Positions 11,148 through 24,625 are shown, counted from the stretch's first letter. The stretch is 64,000 bases of DNA from Pogostemon cablin (GCA_023678885.1 CM042998.1:3227820-3291819), one strand, 5' to 3'. Numbers and translations are program-made. Notes: a model not told the origin generated them from the letters alone.

Positions 11148-11480
11148 AATTAAATATTGTTGTAGCACCACATGCACCACATTTAATTTAATGTATCATA
11201 TTTATTTAATGTCATATTCTTATAGAGGTTTTTCCAGAAGGCTGATGAATATTGTGTTGCAGGTAATAACAAGTATGAGCAATGTGATGGAGAATCGGTT
11301 AGAAGAGATACGGTGATCTATAAAGATGTGTGCTAAAGCTTTCAATTGTCAGGTATCTATGTAACATTTTACTGCTGTGGTGAAGATAAAGTTTTATGCA
11401 TCTAAAATTTTATTTCTTTTTTATAAATTTAAACCATTTAAGTCATCTGTCATTTTTGCAGTTCCCTTATACTTAAGTTT
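11148..11480. repeat. Second copy of the direct repeat inside the Helitron
   Basis: It matches 9203-9480 in order, with a short extra CACCACATG piece and scattered substitutions. The centres of the copies are about 1.95 kb apart. Confidence 0.75.
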
Positions 11481-11499
11481 ATATTTTTTCAATAGTTTT

Positions 11500-13840
11500 G
11501 CATCTTAACTTGCCCGATAAAAAGAGTTCAATCTAAAGAGGCCCTCTTCTTATCTCAACGACCTCCTTCTATTGAGATTCTTGGTAAGTCGCCTATTCTT
11601 CCAAACTTCAGTTTCTAGAAAATTTTAGTTTCATTTTAAATTACTGTCGTTTTCTCTTTTTAATATCTCACTAATGTAGATGGATTAAAGCAATAAAGCC
11701 TTTGAACGTAATGTATTCTAACTGTATCATGTATTCATATCTACACTTCTTCCAAATATTTTTGTAATCATATCTAAACCATTTTAACGTATGGCACGTT
11801 TGTGTTTTTATTTTCTTCTTAACGTGCTTTTGGGACTGAGTTGCGAGTGAGTTTTTAATTAATATTGTGGCTGCAATGTATTTTTTTTTTATGAGATATT
11901 TTTGCAGTTGATAGAATTTTTGTGTTTGGTTCTTTCTTTCTTATATCAATGTCTGCTATTAACACTCAAAATTGTTCATGTATTAGTGTGAGTTTTTGAA
12001 TTAGTTGCATTCTCTCTCTCTCTCTCTCTCATCAAAGCTTTCGTTCAGGTAATCTTTCCTTTTACTTGGTTGCACTCTTTAACTTCATAAGAGAAATACA
12101 TTGTGTACTTTGTTTTTAATTGCTCTGATCCGCCAACTTTCCTCTTCCTGAATTTGAATAACCTAAATAATTTATTTTTGATAAGGAATACAACTGTAGA
12201 CAAATCCATATTGGGTAGAGCTAGCCTGTCACAGAAAAATTTAGGGAACTAACCTTTCAACAGGTCTGATTCTTTATACAGTTAACTTTTTTCCTTTCCG
12301 CTCCATGCCCCACATTATTTGGATCTTCATTTCTGACTCACGTATTGTTTATACTCAAAGACATGCTCAATATTCAAGCTGCTAATTGTGGGATGTGCTG
12401 AATTGGACGAATATTTTGGCATTAACGAAATGAGCAAAAAATAGACTTCGGCGGTTTGCTGTGTTTAGCATTATCTTAGATAAGAATTCATGACAAGTAT
12501 GGTCTCACATCATATTAGTTATGAATTTCGTGATGTGGGACTGACTTTTAAAAATATGATACATGTAGATATTGAGGAAGTAAATGATTTTTGTATGGTT
12601 TTTAAAAGGATGTCTTAACTTCTACCTATGTGGTGTTGTTGGAACCTTCTATGAAATTGAAACACTATTTGCACTCTTAAAATTATAATTTTCTTTTGGT
12701 ATTCAGTAAGTGAGTGTAGCTTTACATAATAGGTAGTTTATGAGAAGTATACATATTCTCCATCCTACTTACTCCCACCCTCAGTCATTCCAACCCGAGA
12801 GTGAATGACTAAAACCCAACCATTTTACCTTAATATCACTTATATGTGAGAAGTAAGGAAAATGAAATCGGCTGAATAGTCAATTTGAGATTAAAAAATT
12901 CATTGATTTATAACTGATTTGAAGTGTGGAGTTTTTCTGAAAATTGTATAACAAATCTAGCTGTCATTTGATTTAATTTTGTTATATTTTTTTTCCTTTT
13001 TTATATTGAATCAATGTGTCTATCTCAATTTATATTTTTTTTCTTTATCTCTCTCTCTCTTTTTACTTTGCTTAATGAGTTTATGTTTATGGTAGCTTAA
13101 TAAGCCTTCAGTTGCAGGATTGTTTGTCCTTCAATGCTCAACCTATGTGAAATAGTCACTCTATAAATGAGCTAACAATTTCTAATATATACCGGCTGAG
13201 GTTTGTAGTGGAGACGATGTAATGGTTTTAGATTTCATGGTGGTTGCAGTGGCGTGCTTAGTGGTTGAGGTAGCGGTTTCTCGGGTGGTTATTGGTACTC
13301 AAATCAGAGGTATATTTTGTTGTCCAATTTACCATTTCTTAAAGTTTTGGAGAATGTGAATGTCTGTGAATGAATTTATGAGATTCAAATTGTTGGGGTT
13401 CATTTAGTATGAAAGAGGTGATTCAAGCTTCTCGCTGGAAATTTTTCTACTCTCTTGGGAAGTGTCATGGCATGGTAGAAGAATGGGTATATGTGATTGT
13501 AATAGATGGTGATAGGCGAATATAATGACATGCATTCGATCCCACCTATAAACTATATCACTCTCTTCCACATGTTTCAGTGGAGTATAGAGGAGCTATT
13601 GGATTTAGGTGCGCCGTCCTCAGTTGGTTGTCACCTGTACTTATTTGGTGGTAAAGATCCCCTGAAGTGATTTATGAGACGAGTTATCTTTTACAGTGCT
13701 CGGAAAATTAATGGCACAGGGCACCAGACATACATTGTAGACGGCATTTCTTTGGTTCATTTGTCATTAACAACTGTCTATATTTCGTTGGTAGAGAATG
13801 TAAAGGAATTCAAAGAACACTGTGTGGGGGTAGTTGTATT
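11500..13840. other. Helitron interior without a supported gene
   Basis: Open frames are short and carry no recognisable domains. A (TC)n run lies near 12009-12030. A GC-richer patch at about 13195-13320 (GGTGGTTGCAGTGGCG) and exon-like sequence at about 13420-13870 may be further captured gene pieces; I cannot name them. Confidence 0.4.
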
Positions 13841-13984
13841 AATAGGGTATATGGGTCCAACATTTTAGTTGTATTAATGTATTAGTGATGTGTGTGGGTC
13901 TCATATGTTTGAAAAGGAAAATGAGACACTTTAGGGTAGACACGCAAAATGGAAAAATGAAATCCTTACAGACGACTGAGAGAG
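13840..13984. mobile_element. 5'-truncated Stowaway-like MITE
   Basis: Internal sequence (TATTAGTGATGTGTGTGGGTC, GAAATCCTTACAGACGACTG) matches the right half of other Stowaway copies. The right end is GACTGAGAGAG before TA. A left terminal repeat is not seen. Confidence 0.5.
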
Positions 13985-14429
13985 TACATATCACAACCTT
14001 AAAGTTCCAAATAACAGATCAAGTATAACTCTAAAATTTTAAATAAAGTACAAAGTGTTGTGATAATATAATCCCGTGCATTGCATGGGTAAAAAAATCC
14101 TTAATTTTTTATAATATATATAGTAATGCAATGCAACAAAATTTTTTAAATTTTAAAAAAATATAAATATAATTGTAATAACGTCTTCCCGTGCAAACTA
14201 TAATACATACATTATATTTATAAAAAAATATCTGCCCGTGCAACGCACGGGTTCGGTAGCTAGTTTGATTAACATTACACCAAACAACCATAATTTATTA
14301 ATAAAAATTTTAAACAACAATGAGTTAATAATTTAGCCGAAAATACATAAAGAGTTATTTTAAAGAGTATCTTATGAATTCTGTTCAAATTATTACTCAT
14401 CTATGATAAATAACACATTTCATATTGAG

Positions 14430-14620
14430 ATAGTCTCTTGTGCGCCCCGACACACGGATTTAGATCCGTGCTCCTTCACAATTTATGTGCCCTTTTACAA
14501 TTTAAACTCCCTAGCAATACATAGGTTTAAATAGAATAGGGAGTGGAAGGGTTGTGTTCACATAGGGACATGGACCGTGTGCCCATGTCCCCGGAGGCAC
14601 AGGAGTTTTTGCCTTTCATA
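14430..14620. repeat. Dispersed repeat, also present near 44805-44893
   Basis: Sequence such as ATAGGTTTAAATAGAATAGG and CAGGAGTTTTTGCCTT occurs here (about 14520-14616) and again at about 44805-44893 with a diverged middle. The class of element is unknown. Confidence 0.55.
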
Positions 14621-14639
14621 TGAGGTATCACACCAAAAA

Positions 14640-15115
14640 ATAGATATATTTGTGAGACCGGATTGATCCATTACTAAAGTATGCTTATTATATAAGTGAT
14701 TAAAGTATGTCAATAATGTATCATATTATAACACCCTAAAATCATACTTTAATTAATCATTTATCATATTTTAGAAAACATACTTTAACAACCATTAAAC
14801 ATACTTTATTTATATAATAGGCATACTTTAACACATCTCACATATATAAAGTCTCACAAGAGAATTTGTCAGACGCTTTGTGAAACGGGCGTGAAACGGG
14901 TCAACCCATCAGTAAAGTATGTTTATTGTATAGATAAAGTATGTTTATTTGTAGTTAAAGTATGTTAATAATAAATCATGTTATAAGACTCTAAAATCAT
15001 ATTTTAATGCATAATTCAGCATATTAAACATACTTTATCTAAATAAAAGACATACTATAACACGTCTCATAAATCGTCTCATGTAAATAATGTCTCACAA
15101 GAGACTTTGTCATAT
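14640..15115. repeat. Two diverged direct copies of an AAAGTATG-rich repeat
   Basis: The first copy runs about 14650-14865 and the second about 14895-15110. Each has several AAAGTATG(T/C) words, an ATCATATTTTA/ATCATACTTTA segment, and ends in GTCTCACAAGAGA.TTTGTCA. It is non-coding, probably an old MITE-like family. Confidence 0.6.
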
Positions 15116-15409
15116 ATATATATAAAACCCGCGTACAACACGGGATCATTTATTTAATTATTCTTATTTTTTGTAATTAAATAATCCGTATTATATAACG
15201 TAACAACAATAATTAAGGAAATTTTATTTTTTTCTTATAGCTAGACAATTTCTTTCATCAATGTAAAGAATTTGCAACAAATTATAATATTTGACTTTTT
15301 ATAATATAATGTATAAGTAAATCATGTAAAAAGTTATTATATGTGTACATATATTCTAATTATTTAAAAGAATCTTGAATTGTATTTTTTTTAGCTGATA
15401 CTTTATAAT

Positions 15410-15620
15410 ATAATGGGTTAATTCCTAAAAAATTCACCAACTTATTGGGGATTTACAAATTTATTACGGCCTTTTATTTTTGTCAATTCAATACATAATC
15501 TATTTAATTTTTTCAATTCTGTCACGATCTTTTATTTTTTCAATTTAATACGCGATCTATATAATATTTTCAATTTTATCATAATAACTTTTATTTTTGC
15601 AATTTGATACACCATTTTTT
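15410..15620. repeat. Degenerate tandem repeat, unit about 60 bp
   Basis: The phrase CTTTTATTTTT.(T)CAATT.AATAC..(A)TCTAT recurs about four times with substitutions. It is non-coding. Confidence 0.5.
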
Positions 15621-15658
15621 TTATATTTTTAATTTAATTTATTATTATTATTATATAG

Positions 15659-15764
15659 GATCCACATATCACAATAATACAACTACTCACTACATATTAA
15701 ATAATAATACTCCTTAATTCACGTACAAAAAATAAATGTCCACCTTTCGGACGGACGGAGGGAG
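15659..15764. mobile_element. Truncated Stowaway MITE (right half)
   Basis: The right end CGGACGGACGGAGGGAG before TA is intact and the internal CACAATAATACAACTACTCA matches other copies. The left inverted repeat is missing. Confidence 0.65.
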
Positions 15765-15779
15765 TATTACTCTTTTGAT

Positions 15780-16152
15780 AGAGTTAAATGTACTTTCAGA
15801 TCCATAATTTTTGTCAAATTTGATTTTCATCCCGAAAAACATAAAATTTTCGGTTTAGTCTCGTAACTATCCAAAAATTTTAGATTTCGTCCCTAAACTA
15901 AATTTTTCGTCTGAAATCATCCCATAACTCCTGAAAATTTTTCAACACTGTTCTAAATTTTGAAAGATCCCAAAATTTTATGGGACAATTTTAGATTGAG
16001 TCGTCCCATATCCCCTGAAAATTTCTAAAATCATCCAAAAAAAGAACCATTTTTAATTGAATAAAAAAGTTATGAGACCTTTTAAAAAGTTTTAACTATT
16101 GGACAAAAATCGAAATCTTTAATAGTTTGGGACGGTTAATGGACTTAACTCT
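15780..16152. mobile_element. Possible short TIR element, class unassigned
   Basis: AGAGTTAA at the left pairs with TTAACTCT at the right. The 7-bp flanks TTTTGAT and TTTTAAT nearly match. The interior repeats AAATTT and TCCCATAA motifs and has no coding frame. The evidence is limited to short ends. Confidence 0.35.
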
Positions 16153-19110
16153 TTTTAATGCATACTTCCAAATTTTGACAGTTGTTTTAAGTGAAGATTC
16201 TAGAAGATTCTCGTGGATTAAATCTTGACGTGCCATAGCTTTTGAAAATAATGTGCTTAGTTGTTACCCATAATTTCGACAGTTGTTTTTACCATTGTTG
16301 GACCATTGTCAAATCTTGACGTGCCATAGCTTTTGACTCAAATTATGGTTCATTGTCATAGTTGTAATACTATTCTGCATAGCGCATATTTTACTTGCAC
16401 CCATATGTATTGGGTTATGCAGAATACTAAAGCAATTAGTAAGACTGATGCGACTGGTAAAGTTTAAAAAGTGTTAGAAGAGACGATAAAGTTGAGGAAA
16501 ATAATAAAAAAAGAGGAATAATGCATCATTAGCAACTCTTAAAGAAGAACTAATTTGAAGTAATGGAGATACCATCATATATAATGCCTCTTGGTGAAGT
16601 TCTCTTCTATCATTTATGGGTAATGTATATATTTTTTGAAATATCGTAAAATAAATCCCAAAATTAATTGATTTAAAATATTTTCCTTTTTGTTTTTGTA
16701 ATAATCTCCTGTTCATTTTTTCTGGGTAAATTTTGCTCAGTGAAACATTATTTATAGTTGTATTCTTTTATTTTAATATACTTGATCTTTGTTGAGAATA
16801 GAATCAAAGTTACATGGTAAGGTTCATTTTTTTATTCTTAAGGTTTATTGCAGTGTTTGCTCTTGATAATAATGTTCTCATGTTAAATGCACTGTCATAC
16901 TTATTGACAATGAATTTTAATGTTAAATGCTTATGAGTTTGGTGGTTTGAGAAATTTAAATTTGATATGGAAATTATATCAATTAGTTCTTATTCAACCA
17001 ATAATTTTAATTATTAATTTGTTTTATAGCTATCTTTTCAGGTGGTAGGATCATGTTAAGAAAGGACTCCTGAGGAAGCAACAGAAAAAATATCAATTCA
17101 CAATTTAGTGGAGTATTAAGGTTTGCTTTTTGTGCACTATTTGATTGTCGCAATATGGTTTTGTCATCACTATCGGTTTTTTTTTTGTCATTGTTTAGTG
17201 TATTAAGCTTATTTTGATTAATAAATGAAGAATGATATTATTTTGTTCCTTATTAATAATGTAACCTCCTATATTTGAGAACTTAGTTCGTAGGACAGTA
17301 GATTCTTTAATTCAACACCTATTAACTCGCTTTAAGCAGACTCATGTACTCTTTTTGGTTGGAGTGTTTCATTTAATATCTTTCTTTCATTTATCGTATA
17401 TAACAGTATTTGGGAGTTAGTTTTGCTCATTTGTTAAAAAAATTAAGTTGCCCAGTTCCTTAACATAAGACAGAAGTACTGTTTAACTATTATAGTTCTT
17501 TTATTATCTTAATAATAAATAAATAGTACTCCCTCCATCTCACAGAAGTTGATATAATTTTTTTGGGCACGGAGATTAAGGATTATAATAATTTAATGTA
17601 AAGTGGAGTAAAGTGAAGTGAGAGAAATAATATTTAATGTGTAGTGGGTAGTTGTATTAGGGGTGATATATGGGGCCCATGAGAATAGATTAATTATTTT
17701 TGTGTGGGTCCTATGTATTAAAAAGGAAATGTATCAACTTTAGTGGGGCAAACCAAAAAAGAAAGTGTGTCAACTTCTAGGGACGAATGGAATATTTTTT
17801 ATGGATAAATAATTATTATCTTAGATAGTTTTGAATTTATTGTCTTAGATATTAACCTGATAAAAATGTCATTTTAAAAATGTTTAAATGGTAATTACTA
17901 CTAAAATAGAAATCTTGACCATTCTGACTACTATCTTGGTCAATTGAAAGGGAAAAGCCAAATTGGATGGCAATTCCACCTCTACACAATTTTTTTTACG
18001 CAAGTAGCTGTGTATAAAATATTTTAATTTTTTTTGCTTTGGTGCTCGGATCTTTATGTTGTTATATTAAGTATTTTGTGCTTTGTTACCTGTACATAAA
18101 AACCAGGTTGAATTCCATGTATATCATAACCCTACGGGATCGTTATGTTATATATAGGATTTAAGACATGTCTGAAGTGATCATAATTGTCTGATAATTA
18201 TTTTTGTTATTTATTATCTTTATTTACGAGTGCATTATATGAGCTTTGGGAGTTGTAGCTTGCATTAGAGGTAACATGTCTTCTTTGAGTTCCTATCTGA
18301 TTGTTTTCATTGGGTCTACGAGCATGTATCCTATCTTGGATTTTGCTAATAATGTTTCGGATTATAATTTGTGATATCGTTTTGCTTACTATAAAAAACT
18401 ATTGTTTCCAGTTGGCCTATGTGCTGGAATTTTAATTTTTTTTATTTACATTTTGGTCAGTGAACTTATATATTATCTTTTCCGTGATAGTCACGATTTT
18501 TTTGCTCATTCGACTAAATTAGATAAGTAAGACACTTTCATTTTCACCAGATGGTCTTTGTTATCTTGATCAAAATTTAATTAATTTTACCTAATGGCAA
18601 TACTTGCAAATTTTAGAATCCTCGGTCATAGTCAATCAAGTGCTACATTATTTTTATCTTATGATATGGTTAGCCTAATTGCAGTCGTGTAACAAATTCA
18701 AAAAAGTTCTTATATTTACTTAAATTTTGTCTATCTGTTGAATTTTCAATTGCTCAATTTCCAATACTTTTCTAATGTTTCTTGCTTATGAAGAACATCT
18801 CTCCATCATCGTGTACCTAAACTTTAACAACTTATGGGATGGGGCCATAGAATATAGAGTAATTTATCAATATTTACTAAATCCTAAGAATTAACAAAAA
18901 ATGGCTATCACAATTTGCACTCATTCCAAAAAAGGTTATGCATAAGCATATGTTCATTTAAGTTTTCTTGCTTCTACTTTATACAATTTTTTGGACTAAC
19001 TAAACTGCAGATTCAAAACTTTTTATGTAATGTCCACTACTCTACTTCCTGAACTAGCGGGTGCAGTTTTATTCTTCAATTTAAATATCTAATATGAAAT
19101 CCTTCCAATA
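16153..19110. other. AT-rich DNA without a supported gene; one MITE inside
   Basis: The frames are short and low-complexity. TCTTGACGTGCCATAGCTTT occurs twice (about 16223 and 16313). A Stowaway-type MITE lies at 17529-17792. I see no exon chains. Confidence 0.5.
17529..17792. mobile_element. Stowaway-type MITE
   Basis: The left end is CTCCCTCCATCTCACAG and the right end CTAGGGACGAATGGA, flanked by TA. It is about 264 bp and non-coding. Its interior (GTTGATATAATTTTTTTGGG) resembles the copy at 61377-61614. Confidence 0.8.
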
Positions 19111-19490
19111 ATATGTTGAGTTTTTTTTCTTCTTCAAGTGTTAAATCAATGATAAAGTAGTTACTTGAGAGTAAACCTAATAAGAACAAACAAAGTTGCA
19201 GCTACATCTGCTTCTCCAAAGAAGTTACACTCTTATAATTTGAATAGTTGTGATGTGTTCTGAAAATAGTTTATGTACATGAGACTGCAGATTAATCTAA
19301 ATATGTTGAGTTTTTTTTCTTCTTCAACTGGTAAATCAATGATAAAGTAGTTACTTGAGGGTAAACCCAATAAGAGCAAACAAAGTTGCAGCTACATCTG
19401 CTTCTCCAAAGACTTTACACTCTTATAATTTGAATAGTTGTGATGTGTTCTGAAAATAGTTTGTATACATGAGACTGCAGATTAATCTAA
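19111..19490. repeat. Head-to-tail tandem duplication, 2 x 190 bp
   Basis: Copy 1 is 19111-19300 and copy 2 is 19301-19490. Both run from ATATGTTGAGTTTTTTTTCT to GAGACTGCAGATTAATCTAA. They are the same length with only about ten substitutions by eye, so the duplication is fairly recent. No gene is seen in or next to it. Confidence 0.92.
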
Positions 19491-22400
19491 GAGTATTTGC
19501 AAACTGTACATATGAACTACTTAAAAGCTATGAATGATCTCATAAGTGATTAGACATTATAATTTTATCAAAGGCTCTTTGTTGATTGTAAAGCTCTTTG
19601 TTGATTGTAACTATTATTATTATGTGCATGATATCTAATTTTCTCTTCAGTTATATCTTAATCATAATCTTATAGTGCTCTTCACAGCTGTCTATTTCTA
19701 TCTTTGATTCTATTACATCTTGACCGGTAGAGTCAACATAATACTTGGTCACTTACTTGGTATATAATTGGTCCTATTAATATTGTCCCCAAAAAGGAAA
19801 TTAATTATAGTGACATGCTTTGAACTGAGTTCTTAATTTTATATTCAATTCTTCTTGGGTGTCGGTCAATCATTATTGGGTTGTATGGTAAATTTCTGTA
19901 ATTTAATTGATTAGATATGAATATTCTTGTACCTACTTAATTAGAGTGTTATATGAAAGCGTTAACACTATATTGATAATGAGTTTTGTTTATTTGGCAA
20001 TGGCTTGCAGTTTTTCTTTGCCGTGCTTTAAGAAACACATCTACACTGAGTAGTCTTTCTTTAAGCCTTTGGTTTTTATATTTATTTTAGTTGAAAGCAA
20101 AATTCTTGAAGTGATTCAGAAGTAAGATTTTGTTGTATAGTTTGTGATTCTTTATGTACGTATTAAAGATTTACTTTTAATAATGTTTTTTGCTTTATTT
20201 AGTACATTAGGAGTTGCATATTCAGTACATTAGTGGTGTGTGATGCACGAGATACCATAAAGAACCTGATCTTTTTACCATAAAGAAACACCGGTTGACC
20301 ATAAATGGTAGTATAAATCTATTTTGTTGTTTACATATTTGATATTACTGGGTAATTTTTCAAATTATTACTGGAATCGAATTCAATATTAATGACTAAG
20401 GAATGTCCAAATTGTAGAGTTCAAAAGACGTGTCAAAAGTCCAACCAAAATATAATTAATGGTTCTAATAATTAATGATTCTATAAATTGGATGAATTTG
20501 AAAGAACAAAACATGATGAAATTTAATCTCGATTTTAAAGTTATAGGATTAAACTCACCTTCCAATAAATGCTCTAGATATTCCATGAGGAAGAGATAAA
20601 AAAATGTACCTCCCTGTAACAATCATAAAAAATATGTGTTAAACTACACGTGGACTGCGTAACTGGCTAAAACATTATAAACAATATAATTTGGACAAAG
20701 ATTTAAAAATTTTGAAAAATCCAAGTTATAAAGATGTTCTGTGATTTGTTAAATATAAAAAATAATCCTTGCTTATTTTGTAAAGACACTAATATTTATT
20801 TGCTCTTCTCACTTATTATTCTCTATGAATTTCCACATAACCTTTGTCTATCTTATTTTTGTGCAGAGGTGCAAAGATTAAATCAAAACTGATGAACAAT
20901 ACGGAAATTACATTGGTAAGAGTTAGTTTCTAAAATCTTTTCATGATTTGTGGATGTTATTTCAAAGTATACTTACACACACTCAAACACACATATATGT
21001 GTGCATGTATCTCAATTTTCTTGAAAACAAACTTTGACCTTATATATTTTGACAACAAAATTATGATAAATTTATTTCAAATTGACCTTATATATTCTAC
21101 GTGTACCAGTCTTGAAGGGAACCAATTTCTAGACCTATTCCTGCAGATAATGGGCAATTGGTCAATTTGAAAAAGTAGTATGTGTTTTAGGGTTTAATAT
21201 AGGTTACTGATATTTGCTTTCTACTTTATGAGAATTATACTAATCATTCATTCATCTATTTTCTTTTAAGTGCTCTTTTTAAAATTGGCTTTTGATATTG
21301 TTTTAGTTATCGTATGTTATGCTTGATCTATTAGAGTATATGATTAATGATTTCAACTCCAAATGTTCTAATTAGTCTCTCATACGCAAAATGTAGCAAC
21401 AGTTCTTTATTACTATGTTAATTGGTAGATTTAATGTATATAGGAATAGGAATTTATGAACTTGGGGACTTGATACATCCACACATGACTCTTTGTTACT
21501 ATTAATATTATTTTTAGGTTTGAGAAGGATGTTCCTGAGATGAACGTAAGATCAATCAAGTATACTTTGTGTGCTTAGCAACCTAAAGCAGAGCACAAAA
21601 AAGGTGTTACCTTTTTTTTTATGCACTAGTATCCGATCTTTAGACTGACTAATTTGGGGAAGACCAAACTAATATTGTCTTTGTGACAAAAAGTATTGTT
21701 GTACTTTAAGTAATTTATACTCATTTGTAGCATTTGACCACAATTTTGATTTGGCGGTAACTGTTAATGTACCAATTTTTTTGACATATCTTCTTTGTTA
21801 TTCTCTTTGAATTTCTACCATAACCTTTGTCAATTTTATGTTTAGAAAAAATTTTCTTTTTTCCAAAAAAAGTAATTAAATTATTTTATTGCATAGCTTT
21901 ATGCCTACGTGAATGACAGGTAGAAGTTCTTCCATTTGAATTGTAAAATATGTTAATGTGTGAAAAGAATAAAAGCTAAATTTTAATTAAAGTGCCTTAT
22001 AGGAGCGACATTTCCTTTTTGGTAGTGTGAAGTAATTGGACGAACTAAAGTAAAAATTGTGAAAGTAAAAATGAATGGATGAAGTATTACTTTAGGGAGT
22101 ATTTAGAAATGATTGATGGATTGTTTAGGATATAAAATCCGTTCAAAATACTATATTATTCTTAAATAAATTCAGTTTTAAAAAAAAATGCATTTTGTCT
22201 CTACTGATTTAAGTTCAATGTTATTTAGTTTAATATTAATATGTTTAAATATTTTTAAAATAAACTAAGTAGTATATTATGAAAAACAACTCTCCGTACA
22301 ACACACGGGTGCAATTACATTGACTTTTCTCATATATGTTCAATTATATTTGGTTTAACATTGAATGTTTATTTTTTTAATATAAATGAAGTCCTTAATT

Positions 22401-22619
22401 ATGAAATATCTATATCCCATGCAAGGCTTCACATTGATTAAGGTGATAAAATTAGATAAATATTTTCTAAATTTGTGTAAGTTTACTTTCTTCTGCTTAT
22501 ATTATTTGGTCTTTATTCTATCATGTTAGGCACCTTTTAAAGTTGAGGCTCACTATGCTATACTTCGTAAATCAAGTAAGATAGATTATCTGATTAGACA
22601 ATAATATATAACTACACCT

Positions 22620-22878
22620 TCTAAAGAAAAGCTTCACATTTACTATTTCACGTTTATAAATTTTTTTTCTTTTTTAACAATATTATTAACTTTAGGGGGT
22701 ATTGTAGTAGGTAATAAAGATGCATAAAGTAATGACATACGTGTGAAGAATGAGTGACAAATTTGAAATTAAAGTAACTTTTGAGGTTGTTAGATAAAGA
22801 AACCTTTTATTGGATATGAAGGGTTATATTGGACAAACAAATGAGGAAAATGTAAAAGGTTTTGTGGGACGGAGAGAG
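22620..22878. mobile_element. Stowaway-like MITE, decayed left end
   Basis: The right end GTGGGACGGAGAGAG before TA and the internal GGTATTGTAGTAGGTAATAA and GTGTGAAGAATGAGTGACAA match other copies. The left end is only approximate. Confidence 0.6.
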
Positions 22879-24048
22879 TAAAATATATATTGTTGCACAT
22901 ATAGTTGTTATAGGACATGCTCATTTTAATTACTCATTTTTGTCATTTTTGTTTAAAAATTGGATTTTTCTTTATTTAAGAGAACTTTTTACATATCTCT
23001 TAGCATCCATAGGTTTAGATTTCATTAAGAACATGGTTCAACATATTTCATAGACACTAATTGGATTCCTTCACATTAAAGTTTTAAATTATCTTTATCT
23101 AGACCACAAATTTAATATGCAATTAGTTCACGTATTTTTAGTCTTATTAGATATAAGCATTTCATCTTATTCTACAATGGAATTGTGATGGGTGAGAGTT
23201 TGAATTTCAAAGTAGTATAATTATATCTTTTTTTATTTTGGTGTAGTTGTTAGATGCGGTCTTTTTCTCTGCATATTCATGGGATACATGTATAGTGATT
23301 ATTAATCAAGTTTCTTTTAATTTCATCATATTTGCACTGTGGTCTACAAAAATTAAATGTTTCTATATGCATAGATGTATAATGATCATTATACTTTGTA
23401 TCGTAAGAAGTGTAAGTGTGTGGGGTTGTATTGTCGATGAAGAATTAGTAGTGGTTAAATTTATTATATGTGAAGTTAAATTCATAATCTGTATTTGTAC
23501 GTATAGATAATTTATTCCATATTAGTGGTTAAGTTTGAAAATGATCCACATGTTGTCTTCTAAAAACGAAAAGTGATAACCAATTATACCCTGAAAAAGA
23601 TAATTAATACATGTCATATGATGCTATGATATCATGCAAGTTTTTGTGCATATTTATACATAGATGTAATTATCGTATTACTTTTTGGGCAGGTTGAACT
23701 TAGAACTTATGTACAGAATAATATATGGAACCTGACTATTCGAAATTGGTATACAAGAAGAATTGAAGATGGTTGTGGCCATAGCATATATAGGACATAA
23801 AAATATACAGAAAATACATAGTTTTATCAAATTGGTATAAAACAAATTCGACGAATATAAAAAGATTAACATATATGAATTACGTGTTCCCAAAACTCAA
23901 TATCTTAAGGGTAAAATAAACAAATATTCAAATAAAATAAAATTTAATTTATAATATGCAATCTTCAAATTTAATCATTACAATTATATATCTTTGTAAT
24001 TTATTCTATAACTTTATTCGACTTTTAAATAATTAGTATCAAAATTTT

Positions 24049-24096
<48 letters not shown>

Positions 24097-24308
24097 GTTA
24101 AACACAATCTTATGTATCGCACGGGTCGAGTATAGATAAATAGATAGATGTTAAAATTTGTCATACAATCTCGGGTTAGGTATGAAGAAGTAATTAGTAT
24201 TAAATAATTAAATTTTAAGAAGTCTTGAGATTTTTCTTTAAAAATTTCCTTTTATCCGGAACTTAAAAAATGCCGCGAAGTGAACTATTTGCTCACATGC
24301 ATGTCAAA

Positions 24309-24625
24309 CACTAAAAAAAATACTTTTTAGCAATGCAATTTAATCCATTGGTAATTACCAACAGATTAACAACCAAAATGACATTTTTCTATTAACAATG
24401 GAATATCAATGGATTTATTCTCTCAACGGAATTACCAACTAAATTTTTAGCAACGAAACAAAATTATTTATCAACGAAAAGGAATTATTTACCAACGGAA
24501 TTGATTTTTCGTTGCTAAAAATTTATCAACCACCACATTACCAACGGATTCCGTTGCTAATCCATTGGTAAACCAATTTAACAATAGAATTAAGACTGTT
24601 GGTAAAAAATAGTTTTTTTGTAATG
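24309..24625. mobile_element. CACTA-type MITE
   Basis: It starts CACTAAAAAAAATACTTTTT and ends AAAAATAGTTTTTTTGTAATG, giving imperfect CACTA inverted repeats. The 3-bp flanks are AAA and AAA (24306-24308 and 24626-24628). The interior repeats AATTA(C)CAAC and CAACG words like those in the element at 6579-6972, so the two look like one family. It is non-coding. Confidence 0.7.

Larger units (their letters stand above)
8583..14263 (+). mobile_element. Probable non-autonomous Helitron with captured fragments
   Basis: The 3' end has the Helitron hallmarks: a GC-rich hairpin (CCCGTGC AAC GCACGGG, 14235-14251), eight bases, then CTAG at 14260-14263 followed by T. A matching 5' end is TC at 8583 after an A, in TCTTTATCTTTATATATATA and then AAAGCAG. 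This gives insertion between A and T, as expected for rolling-circle elements. No Rep/helicase frame is present, so it would depend on another element. The interior holds exon-like fragments (10316-10458, about 10779-10832, 9985-10035) and a repeated segment of about 290 bp. The exact 5' boundary is less certain than the 3' one; TC at 8575 is an alternative. Confidence 0.65.
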
